Assembly (NCBI GenBank): GCA_013400115.1
Contig: VXBP01004231.1
Span: 353,349 to 417,348 of the forward strand
Direction of reading: 5' to 3'
DNA length: 64,000 bases
Source: Rhinopomastus cyanomelas
Taxonomy: Eukaryota; Chordata; Aves; Bucerotiformes; Rhinopomastidae
Position numbers and translations under genes: made by a program. The notes beneath the pieces are model-generated. The model was not told the origin of the DNA. It saw only the letters and a list, made by a program, of their open reading frames with translations, and did not search any database. The number at the start of each line of letters is the position of its first letter. Position 1 is the stretch's first letter. Below, in pieces: positions 13,601 to 24,700 of the stretch.

Positions 13601-16600
13601 ACTACAAAGTGATCCAGTTATGAAGAGATATACGAGCTTTACAAGGGGCAACATGTAGCAGGGTGATTAATGCAGACAGATTAATGAACATCATTTTGAA
13701 TCAGGAACTTTTGTCTTACTCTGCTTTCTCATTTTGTCATTGATGGGCACTGAAGTCATGACCCTAATTTCATAAAGCCTTATTTCAAAGGGCTGGCTCT
13801 GCGCTGCCGCAGATAGTGCTTTTGAAGCATATTTGAAACAACCTCTTATAAACAGGGACCAAAGAGACAATCATCCAGGAAAAAACATCTGAGAAGCTTA
13901 GGTGGTGGTCCACTACGTCATGGCAGCAGTTTTGCTTCTCCATACCCTACTGATCTGGCACTGTCAATCCCAGTGGGCTATTGCTCTAGTGGCCTCAGGT
14001 TTGAAATGATTTAGTGGGGTGTCTCACAACACTTTTATGGTGGGGAAACAACAGGAGTAATTTTTCATTTCCATCATCCTTTGAGAAAGGTGACTGCTAA
14101 ATAGTGATGCTGCATTTATAGAGAGTTTCCAGAAGTGCTCTTTTCTGGGAGGTGATTTTGGAGATGTAGTGAATCTGATGTGCGCTGGAAGATATAGGAA
14201 AGGTTTGGTCTTACACACTCAGCCTAGCAAGTTAACACGTGTCAGGCGAGCTGTGCTAACTGCCCAATTTTGTGTTCTTTGCCTGTGGCAGCTGCATAAT
14301 GGTTCAATTTAGCTGGCCTGCAGAGAAAGCACCTGCAGAGGTTTGGTGTGCCACGGACTCCCACCCCCTACAGGCATGCAAAGCTCTGAGTGCCTCAGTT
14401 TGACCACTGCAGCCCGCTGCGTGCTTGTGCTGTCTTGGCTTACAACAGCTATATTGTGGGGGGCAGGTGCTGAAAGCCAGAGGCTCTTCCCCGGTATGAA
14501 GCAGTGAACACCTGCAGGAGGAGCTTCTTCTGGCACTGCTCACACTTTGGGAGAACATAACTGCCTCCCCTTGCCTGTCTAAATACTGGAGGACACGTTT
14601 TCTGTGCTAGGTACATGGCATGTCGTGGCTGCTGAGGTGACGAGGTGGAGAGCTGGAGTGTGGTGGGGAAGCTGGGGTGTGCTATAGGGGAAAGAAGCCT
14701 GGCAGTGCAGATACACAACCCGTTGGAGGAAAGCTATTTCTGCAGACGTCTTGCTCCAGAAATGCACCACGCCCCATCTGGGAAGTAAAGAGGGAAAAGA
14801 GAAGAGAATGAAGTAATAGATGAGGGAGTGACAGCAATTAAAGGGTTGCAACAGATATTGTGTGCCTTAGGGGGCATGGGTGGCACAGAAAAGTCTGAGG
14901 AAGGGAAAGAAGAACTAAGCATTAAACTGCATGTAAGAGATGTGATTCTTTGCTGAAACTAGCAGCTAAAAATGTAGCATCCAGCTACTCGCTGCTCTCT
15001 GTCCGAAGACATTTAGGACGTTATTTCTTCAAAGCTGCTTTCTGCGTGTTGGTTGTTCTGGCAAGTCCTATAATCTGCAGGAGTCAATGATGGTGTGCAT
15101 GCTGGGGAGGGGTGAAAAAAGCACTTAAGGCAGAGCTCTAGCTGGTGCAGCTAGTCCCACCTGCACTCTTCTGGTGAGTTGTGAGCTAACATGGCTAAAA
15201 CTCCATACACAATTTTAAGTTCTGGATTCCTGTTGAGATGATCCAGCTATCCTGTGTTGAAAGGCTGGTCTTTTGCCCATGGAGTTCTATCTCAGACAGC
15301 ACTGAGCAGGGGTCCGGACCTGTTTTGCCTCAGGAGCAGTGTATCCACACTAACGGAGGTGCCAGCATGCAAAACTACACTAAGGCTGTGTTGCTGTCAA
15401 AGCCTAAGCCAGGCCCCTTCATGCATAAAGTCTATGCACTCAGTCTTAGCTATATCCCCAGGGACCCTTTGGGTTCAACACAGGGACTTAATGTGTGGAG
15501 AAAGCAAAGAAGCTTAATGTTCAGTCAGAAGAGTAAGACAAGGAGTGAAGGCTGTGAGATCTTCAAGAGCTTAGCCTGTAGCTCACAGGACAGCTTTGTT
15601 TGCAGAAGGTGATGAACTTAAATGAGGAGGGACTTTTGCGTGACATCGGATTTTCTTGAAGCATTTGAAAAGTAGCTTTGACCATGCTGGAATAATTAAT
15701 GGGACTTGGCTTTTGTGTGTGTACTGAACTACAGATTTATGCACGGCAAAGCTCACCACTGTCCAAATGTACCTGTAGGGCCCCATCTAAAGCCTTTGAA
15801 GTCAGCATCAGTCTGAAGTGAGAGGTGGATCATGGCCTTAAACCAATATTTCTGTAAAGCCCACTGTGCATATGGAGAAATATTTTCTTGCTAAGCTGAC
15901 ATTTTAGAATTAAGTAATTTTTTGGCTCCAGGCCTTAAAGGAAATGGGACAACTTCCTTTTCACATACTACTTTTTAAAATGAAAAAAATACATTTGAGC
16001 TTCTTTATACTTTAAAGTGACTGCGTATGTTTCTTCAGATTTTTCTACAGAACTCACACAAGGAACACAAAGAACCTCCCAACTCACTGATGAAGAAAAA
16101 GCATCAGAAATTATTCACCTGAAATGATTTTGAATATTTTAAGTTCAGAAAGCAGGGAACAAACGGGAACTCTTTTGCAAGCACAAGACCTGTTTTGCGC
16201 TGCATGCTCGTCCGTGGGTGTTTGCATGTGTCAGAGCTCGTCAGGTAGTTACTTGGACCGTGGTTGCCATCCATGCTTATGAATCACTCAGAAATTGATC
16301 CAAATTTCTGTTGCTGCTTTATTATGTTGAAGCATAAACTGAATAATCTGGGGGATTAACCTTCAGACTACAGAATGTCTGTAAACTCAGTGCTGCAATG
16401 ATTGATTAACACTTTCACAGTGTTATATTTCATTTTCCTTTCCAGGAACTAAAACTTCTTAGAAGTTTGAAGAACAAATATAAAATTAAGTCAGAATTTA
16501 ACAGCAGTTAAAGGACCTTATTTGCAGTTCCTGGTGTGAGTCTTTGTCTAATGGGAGGCAAGAGCTGCATGTAGTGTAGCGCTACTGTGACAAACTTTAG

Positions 16601-16712
16601 TTCATTTGAATTATGCCACTGAATCACAAGAATCACCTCTAGGGACTAGTCACTGTCAGTTTAGCAGGGACACCTGGTTTAACATGTTGTGTTCAGAAGT
16701 TAGACTTTTATA
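10606..16712. other. Long non-coding stretch
   Basis: No gene was recognised. It holds a 14-bp perfect palindrome (10880-10893), a poly-T run near 12749-12760 and a somewhat GC-richer segment at about 14290-15130. Several overlapping minus-strand open frames (14304-14922) occur in that segment only because stops are rarer there. The plus-strand frame 15238-15612 (124 codons) has no recognisable domain. A CR1-tail-like phrase (GGTGATCAGACTAG) near 12360 is too short to call. Confidence 0.5.
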
Positions 16713-16731
16713 CAAGTTAATTATTAACTTG
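16713..16731. promoter_or_regulatory. Perfect HNF1-type palindrome
   Basis: CAAGTTAAT-T-ATTAACTTG is a 19-bp palindrome with 9-bp arms around one central base. Its core, GTTAATTATTAAC (16716-16728), matches the HNF1 consensus GTTAATNATTAAC at every specified position. HNF1A/B bind this site as homeodomain dimers in liver, kidney and gut genes. Binding here is an inference, since no nearby gene is identified. A further GAGTTAATTT half-site lies directly downstream. Confidence 0.5.
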
Positions 16732-18186
16732 AGTTAATTTGGGAGTGGATTCAGAATATCTGGAAAAAAAAGGACTGTATGCACGTGTGCTTCCCATTAC
16801 TACTCTGTTGTAACCAACTGTTGCTAGTCCAACAAAGCTGTAAAACAAATGGCACTATTAAAATATTTGGGGGTTAGATACCAAAGGACCTTTGGAGGAG
16901 GTTAGTCCTTGCATGCCCAGCCTTTATGTGCTGTTAACACCTGGGTGATGCCTGAGGCATGCCAGCCAATAATTATATGCCTTCGTATTTCTTTCCTGAC
17001 AGTCTGTCATCGTTAGTTCTAAGTGTGAGTTAGAGAGTCTTCTTAAAGCTGCCTTTTCCTCATACCAAATTCTACAATATTGTCTGCAAAATCATACTTG
17101 ATTCACCAACATAATGGGGTTCGTTAAAACCTTTTTGTGTACAAAAGTAAAGTTGTGCTGGATCTTCCTCACGACTTAAATGACATCTGCAGAGCAGACT
17201 GTCTGAGCAAATGCACTGCAGAAAGTAGTTTGCCATTAAAATATTTCTAAATTAAGTTCCTAATGACTATATTTTGATGTTACTTTAAATCAGGGCCATT
17301 ATGGATTGTACCTCAGAGAAAGACAACGGAGTTCATGCTTGATCACCCCAGCACTGGGATTTCTGTGGGAAGCTGAGTCTCAAAACATCCACTCGTCAGT
17401 GACATTTGAAGGGTGGCTTGGAACAGATGAGTTCAGATCCCCTGAACCCTACGTGACACTGCAGAATTGAAGGACAGAAGGAATCAGTAGGTTACCTGGT
17501 CTGATGTCTTGTATAATATGAACATCTACCTCTCTAATGAGGTTAGTAATTCTCTATTAATTGGTGCATATGTTGCTTGTGACTTATATAGCTTTCACAG
17601 AAATGCTTTCAAGCTTTATGTGAAGGCATCAAGACACGTGAAAGGTCGCGTCCTTTGGTCAGTGCTCCAAGGATAGATCATTCTTGCACTTAACAGCTAG
17701 AGTGTTTTCCCATCTAAAGCTCCTTGTGCTCAGGTTTTCTCTGCTGTTGTTGATCCAGCAGGTTGGATTTTTTTTTGCTATGTGTTTCCTGATTTATTAA
17801 AATTCCTTTTATAGACATTATTTTCAGCCATGTAGATATTTCATATGTTGTAAGCAAAGCATCTATCGTGATGCTTTTTAAAAGCTGTCCAGGTTCCTTA
17901 GTCTGTCTATATAAAGCATTTTCTTCAAGCTCTCAAACAGCCTCACCAATGCTGTAAGAGGTAGCTAAAATCACCCTGGTTTTGCCTTGTTGCCTTGTTT
18001 ATTGCATTTTGTGTACCTAAGGATCAGAGACACCTCTTTTCCTGGGTTACTGCAATAGAAGCCTACTTTCACACCTTTGTAATTAGACAGCCTCAATTAT
18101 TGCTTATTTTTTTTGCTCATGGATGCAGTTCCCTGGCCCCTGGCTATGGTCAATACTCTTTTTTTTTTTCCTAAATGTGTGACTTT
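16732..18186. other. Non-coding stretch
   Basis: No gene or clear repeat was seen. A poly-T run (18161-18170) precedes the CR1 copy that starts at about 18187. Confidence 0.5.
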
Positions 18187-18905
18187 CATAGAATTGTAGA
18201 ATGTTTTTGGTTGGAAGGGACCCTTAAAGGTCACGTAGTCCACCCACTACCCTGCAGAAACATCATCAAGTAAATCATGTTGCACAGTGCCCTGTCCAAC
18301 CTGACCTTCAATGTTTCTAGCAATGGGGCATCTTCCGCCTCTCTAATCAACCTCTTCCAGGGTTTCAGTGCCCTCATGACAAAACAGTGTCATGAGTTTT
18401 TGTATCCAGTCCAAATGTCCCTCTTTTAATTAAAGCCATCACCTCTTGTCCTATTGCAACAGGCTGTGATAAAATGACTGTCCCTCGTCTTTCTTTTAAG
18501 CTGCCTGTAAGTATCAAAGTGCCACAATAAGGTCTCCCCGGAGCCCTTTGTTCTCCAGACTGAACAATCCCAACATTCTAAGCCTTTCTTCACAGGAGAG
18601 TTATTCCATCCCTCTGATGGTTTCATGGACCTTCTCTGGACCAGCTCCAACAAGTCCATGTCTTTCCTGTGTGGGAAGCAGTACCCCAGTTGGTATCCCA
18701 CCAGAACGGGGTGAAGCAGCACAGTCCCCTCCCTCAACCTGCTGGAGATTATTCCTTTTGATGCTGCCCAGGATATGGTTGACCTTCTGGGCTGCAAGTG
18801 CACATTGCCAGTTCAGAACTAGCTTTTCAGCCACCAGTATCCCCAAGTGTTTCTCCTCAGAGCTGTTCTCAATCCACTGATTTTTCAGCCCATGATGTAG
18901 TAGAC
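18187..18905 (-). mobile_element. CR1 LINE 3' fragment (older subfamily)
   Basis: An inverted CR1 tail (TCATAGAATTGTAGAATG, then GGTTGGAAGGGACCCTTAAA) differs from the young copies at 2.7-10.5 kb and so belongs to another subfamily. Further right it runs into coding remnants. The minus-strand frame 18803-18426 contains the recognisable CR1 block KDMDLLELVQRRSMKPSEGW plus a degraded C-terminal RGDGFN. Frameshifts and stops are present. It continues with weaker similarity to about 19560. Confidence 0.93.
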
Positions 18906-19560
18906 GGCTGCATAACTGGTTAAAGTTTGGCAGGGTATCTGGGCTGCCCTCCTCCTGTTGTAATTCATCATTCAGCTGGGATCATTGACAGCTACAGCTT
19001 CAGGTAAAATGTTGACTAGCATCAGGCTATGGAATCCACTAGAAACAACTGCTGTAGGTGATTTTTATAACCTGAGATCCATTATCCTCAAAGAATCAAA
19101 TGAAGTTTTTGACAAGATGTAGTTTCTAATGTGCTCTGATGGTAGAATTAATATACTTATCCTTTAATTCTTTGTGATGTTAATCCTACATGACTATTTC
19201 ATTAATCTCTCCTGGATTAATACTAGGATCTCTGGTCTTCAGTTACACAGGTCATCTCCTTGCCCTTCTAGTGCGAGCTTTCACAAAATTAATGTTCTCT
19301 AGGCATCTGAAATCTCTCTGCTATTTCAGGCTGTTCTGGGGAGGAGTCGGCAGGTATTTCAACTAATTCTTGTGGAATTCTTGTCAAAAAATTTCTGAAA
19401 CTTTTGTTTTTAAGATATTTATCTCTTGTGGATGCTGTTCAACGTCCTTCTTAATTAGGTACAGACTGCAAAGTACTGCAATGCCCTGCAGTCTGATGCA
19501 TCATCCTTTTTATTGTCTCAGCAGCTGCATTTCTTGGTGACGAGGCCTTAGCTTTGGTCT
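18906..19560 (-). mobile_element. Probable diverged 5' continuation of the CR1 at 18187
   Basis: The order of degraded phrases follows the inverted CR1 ORF2. There is a stretch with AATCCACTAGAAACAACTGC (the region usually announcing the excess-deletion CACTAGT block), then CTCTAGGCATCTGAAATCTC and CAGGTATTTCAACTAATTCT. These match the layout of old CR1 copies, but identity is low and gaps are likely. It could instead be a second, older CR1 abutting the first. Confidence 0.45.
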
Positions 19561-21087
19561 AGGTATTAGACCTGGCAATTGTAGTGAACACTGCTCGTTT
19601 CTTTCCACAATGATTCATGAGTCCTATGGAAACAGCCTGTCCCTGACTTGCAGGCATGACAGTCTAGTCATTGAGTTGAGCAGAACTTGTAGTAAGTGGT
19701 GTAAATGAGTTACAGAGCGAGAAAACATCCTCTGATTAATGAACTGGCTGTGTGAGGGAGGACATCTCTCACTCTCTACGAGCCTTATCCTGTTCTGATA
19801 GGACTTGCAGTGATGGCTGGACACAACAGCCAAATCCTAAACATGTTGTTTGTGAACGACTGTATGTCTGGACATCCCTTGATGTGTGTATTATAGCAGA
19901 GCTATTGCTACCAGTGTCTTTCAGAATGCTAGTCCTGACGCTGTTGGTCCTAATAGCAACCTAAAACACTTCAATGCAGTTCCTAAAATTAGAGCTTTAC
20001 GTGATGGCAGTGGAAACCCAACAGACAGTAAGTATTCATGAAGAGAGTCCACAGAGTGTTTAGGAGTGAGCAAAGCAATGCAAATATGCAGAAAAGCACT
20101 TTCTAGTAGTGTTTGTAATGTTTTTGTAATTTACTTGTAAGAGTAGAAGCATGCATGTTTTTAAAATGTCAAGTTATTTGGAAATAATTATGTCTGGCTG
20201 TTATATTTTCTTGAGCTGCACCAATAGAAGTTAAAGTGGTGTTTGTTGAACAAACAAATCAACTGAAATGATAAGAAATAACATTAATTTAGTTACTATT
20301 TTAAATACAACATAAGTTCAAGGCACTAAAAAATATATCTCTGGTGAAAGACAGTTTCAAATAGAAAGCAGTAGGAAGAAAATCCATGTAATAACATGAA
20401 AATCACAGAAAAAACCAAGCATAGGTAAAGATACCTTTCAAAGGAAGGAAATGCTTTTCAGCTCTGATTAATAGAGCCCTGACTCATCCAGGTCAGACAC
20501 AATATTGTATCAAAGCACCTTGCAACAGCAGAGGAACAGAGACCTTCTGGTAGCCACAAGTGTGTACAAATACAGACAAACATGTGTATCCACGTGTTTA
20601 AAATAACAAACAGCAGCCCTAAACATCTCTTCCGTGCACTGCCTGGAAAATATTTACTCAAGAAGTGCTGAAATGGGCTGGGCAACTTCAGTGCTCCATC
20701 CCAATACGTTTTATGAAAAATCACAGGAAATTTTGTGTGTGTATATCTGCTTCACACCAACACTCAGGAAGGACCAAAGACTCAGCCTGAAGCTTGAGGA
20801 ACCTCAGAAATGTTTCTGAGCACACGACATTCCCTCGGCCATTACACACACCACCTGCACTGAGCAGCCTGTGGTAGATACGGCGTGTCCTAGCAAATGT
20901 TGGCGTGTTGGCTTTTTAGCGATAGGCTTGAACAAAGTTTTCTGCAGTTCCTGTATGTATAGGGTAGTGAACAGGACTAAAGTAACCATTAATTGGTAGC
21001 ACTTGTACTAAAAGTCATTTAGACGTGGCTGAGTTAGTTTTACCTCAAACCAGAATAATCCAGTATCGGTATCAGGAGGTAACATCT
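19561..21087. other. Non-coding stretch
   Basis: No gene or recognisable repeat was found. Stops are frequent in all frames. Confidence 0.5.
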
Positions 21088-21782
21088 AGATCACAGAGTT
21101 ACTCTGGTTGGAAAAGACCCCTGAGATTATCGAGTGCAACCATCTACCCTACCTTACAAGTTCATCCCTAAACCAGATCCCTCAACACCTCATCCAAACG
21201 ATCTTTAAACAGATCCAGAATGGCAAATCAACCACCTCCCTGGGAAGCCCATTCCAGTGCCTGACCACCCGTTCTGTGAAAAGATATTCCCTAATGTCAA
21301 GTCTAAACCTACCCTGTTGTAACTTGAACCCATTCCCTCTTGTTCTATCACTAATTGCTTGTGAGAAGAGACCAGCACCAATCTTTCCACAACGTTCGTT
21401 CAGGTAGCTGTAGAGAGTGATGAGGTCTCCTCTCAGCTTACTCTTCTTCAGACTAAAGCACCCCAGCTTTCTCAGTCTTTCCTCATCAGATTTATTCTCT
21501 AGGCCCTTCGCCAGCTTTGTTGCCCTCCTCTGCACCTGTTCCAGCACCTCCATATCTCTCTTGTATTGAGGTGCCCAAAACTGGACAGAGTACCTAGGGT
21601 GTGGACTCACCAGTGCCGAATACAGGGAGATGATAACTTCCCTGCTCCTGCTGGCCACACTATTTCTAATACAAGGCAGGATGCCATTGGCCTTCTTGGC
21701 CACCTGGGCACACTGCTGGCTCCTATTAGTCTTCCTGTCAATTAGAACCCCCAGGTCTCTCTCTGCAGACGGCTCTCTAGTG
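21088..21782 (-). mobile_element. CR1 LINE 3' fragment with a long surviving ORF2 segment
   Basis: This minus-strand CR1 spans the 3' UTR (inverted tail beginning ATCACAGAGTTACTCTGGTT) and the C-terminal part of ORF2, and is 5'-truncated at about 21782. The left terminus lacks the usual TCACAGAATCACAG doublet. Together with the GGTTGGAAAAGACCCCTGAG block, this marks a CR1 subfamily different from the copies at 2741, 4700 and 10502. Confidence 0.95.
21182..21703 (-). pseudogene. CR1 ORF2 C-terminal remnant (reverse-transcriptase tail)
   Basis: There are 173 codons without a stop on the minus strand. This is the C-terminal end of the CR1 pol protein, downstream of the catalytic reverse-transcriptase core. 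Visible landmarks in order are a KKANGILPCIRNSVASRSRE block, SVQFWAPQYKRDMEVLEQVQ, RRATKLAKGLENK, EERLRKLGCFSLKKSKLRGD, a SDRTRGNGFKLQQGRF block and RHWNGLPREVVDLP near the end. The catalytic motifs and the N-terminal endonuclease are absent because of 5' truncation, so it cannot act alone. The first Met is internal to the family's reading frame and is not a real start. The uninterrupted frame suggests that this insertion is younger, or by chance less mutated, than its neighbours. Confidence 0.9.
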
Positions 21783-24700
21783 TTTACAAACTGTTAAACA
21801 GACAATGGAATTTAAGAACAACGTTTCATTACCAAGAAAAAATTCTATAAGTTATAAACCAAAGTATAATATGTGAGAGCATTAAAGAAGTAAAATATAT
21901 AACAGTATGAATATGAATAACAGTGAATATAAATAAGAACATTAAAAACTACAGTCTTGCTATCATTGCAGTATCTATTGACAGCACTGAAACCCACCAT
22001 GCACCCTTTGTGATGGCTGTCCAGCACACACACATGAGACAGCTCTCTCCAGGTGCACAATAGTGTGATGGGGAGACAGCTGGGAGTTTCATGAAGCTGT
22101 GGTGGCCACAAGGATAATGCATCTAGTCTCATATTGTTCTAAGAAAGAGCCACTGAGGCCAAGGGTCAGATGGGTTATTGTGGTGGTGTTATGCTGGGCC
22201 TCATATAGAGAGAGCCAAAAGACAGAGCAAGAGCTGCTAGCAATCTTCCTGGCTTGGCAGAAGTAAATTTTTCTGTGAATATTCAAGTTCCATTTTTCTC
22301 AAGAGAACAAATTACTCAGATAGAAGTAACTGCAGTGCTGTAGTGTACCTGCCAGTCAGAAGGGTGACGTCAGGTTCAATAGTTGCACAGGACCTCTTAG
22401 GATGTGCAGTCACAATGAGAGAGCATACATTCTTCCACAGATTAACGTGTCCTTGTTGATACATATGCATGGAAGTATGAAGGACTATGGACCATAGGTT
22501 GGTTCTGCATTGTTGTGTGGCCCATGCAGTTCAATCAACTTTCTGGAAGAAAGTAGATTAAGAAAAGTAAGTAAAATGCATATATAAAATTTGCAGATGA
22601 TGCTAAGGCTTGTGGCTGTGTAAATTACTCAGTTTGAACCGCATAGCTTGGTTAACTTTGGAGCAATCAAAAACTATATCAGCAAAACCTAACTAGAACC
22701 CCAAATATCACTATGCTTGCCCATGGCTGCTTCTTCTCATGAACAGGGATAACAGGTCTCTTCTGTACACAGATATATCACATCTTCCCTCCTTCTGCAG
22801 ACTCTTATCCCATGTCCCCCTTTCTTCTTGTGCCCTAGAAGCGTTTGGTGCAAGCTATGTCAAGGAAAGGAGCAGTTGTTTCTCCAGAGAGTCCCCAAAG
22901 TACAGTAAGAACCAATTTCTTTCTTTCCTCCTGTCCCCTTTAGCAAAACATAATGAATGGTAATCTGAGAACAGACCAAAAACCATCTTGTTAACTACTT
23001 GGACCATTGCTCTCACTTGTGTTGAGATTTTTAAGTAATATGATTCCTGGAATAATCCAAAATGCACCCAAACGTAGGTCTGAAGATGCTTTCCATTCTC
23101 ACTGTCAGAAGTTACTTACTCCTCTCTGCTGTACATAGCATAGTGTTCCACAAACCATAGATCATGCTGGTAGATGTCATCCTTCTTCCAGTTGTTCCAT
23201 CACGCTGGTTGTCATAGGCTCAGTAGAGTTGCCTTCTGCACAGCACCTTTAAGAGAAAGGTACCTTCCTTTGCGTTCTGTTTCATTTATGAGGATTGCAC
23301 TGCATGTCTGTTTTGTCTGATTTGTACTATTCTGCAAATTTCTGGTGTTTTGAAATAGCTGCCGCTGCTTCTTTTCACACTGGGAAGGATTTGCTCCTTC
23401 AAGTATTTATTGATATTTGTCTGAAATTCGTAATATTGGCAATTCTTCTGCAGCACCTTCTGCTGGTAAAACAGTGAGATAGATCTCAGCATTCTCAGTG
23501 GCCACACAAGACGTGAACTTTGAATGTCGTTGTCAAATATTAAACACGTGTTTACCACTAATTTGCACAGACACATCTTTGAGGTTTAAGAATAATAGTG
23601 TTAAGGTACGGAAAACATTATTAATTCATTTTTATTTTGCCATGTTTCTGAAATGTGAAGAAAAAAATTAGAAATCTCATTTGTGACATGAACTTAATAA
23701 GCTATTTCTCAGCAAGGCTTTTAAACCAGTTGACAAAAGGAAAAAAAAATTCAAACTTATTTGACTATTCATAAAAAATGGATTTAATACATTAGCCATT
23801 AAATATTCCTTTAGCATTGATCGAATGGCTTGAATAATAAATACTTTTTGTTGTAAATAATGTATTTTATTTCTAAAGCCTCCAAACCTATTATACCCTC
23901 AAGTATAATTTGACCAGGACTAACAAGGCTCAGCTAGGATTTCTCCTCTGAAAACAGGAAGGTTGGTGTCTTTGCTGGGATAACTGGGAGTGAGCATGGC
24001 CTCTCTGGATACACAGAGAGAAAATTCCTCTGCCTGGGTTCTGCCTGGCTCGTTGCTGTTTTGTCTGCTTTCCCATTCTCCCTAATTCTTCAGAGAGTGG
24101 AGAGCCCAGAGCCTCCCCACCGCTGCTGCTAGCCCTGGGAGAGTATTACAGCTCCCCATATGTTATTTACCTCCCTGGATATGGATAGATGTTGCTAGAG
24201 AAGAGACAAATTACAGAGCAGGCTATAAGTTTGCCTATAACCAATGAGCAAGCCCAGAGATGTCCTCGACCACCTCACAGGATCCACCCATAAGCAATGG
24301 GAACCTTGAAGGTGGTAACTGGGAAAGCTGATAGTCCCCACTGGTCAGAGAGGAGGGGCTATTTTCTCCATTTTATTTTTGCCCATCAGCTGGTCTGACT
24401 TTAAGCGGTGTTGGGTGTTGTATTGTGACAACACTGATACTCATCGTGGGCAAAGGGGGAGACTCATAGCCATGTGGGTGTCAGACTCTGGCAGGTGGCA
24501 AGCTTGTGGCAGGCTGGGGTGTGTGGACACTGCCTCTGCTCACTACAGATGGGCAGCCTGGGTAGCTGCCTGCTCACAGTAACCCCAAAGCCGGAAGCAA
24601 CTTCCTGTCCATTTGACCACTGGGGAACCCTCTGTGGCTAAACTGGTATGGCTATACTCAGGCTGAGGATGACAGCATTTGCCAAAACACCCTGCCTGCT

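Noticed and set aside
14304..14922. Cluster of overlapping minus-strand open frames
   Set aside because: They lie in different frames over the same GC-richer segment. This reflects rarer stop codons, not genes.
15238..15612. 124-codon plus-strand open frame
   Set aside because: No domain, no supporting signals, and a second overlapping frame of similar quality exists.
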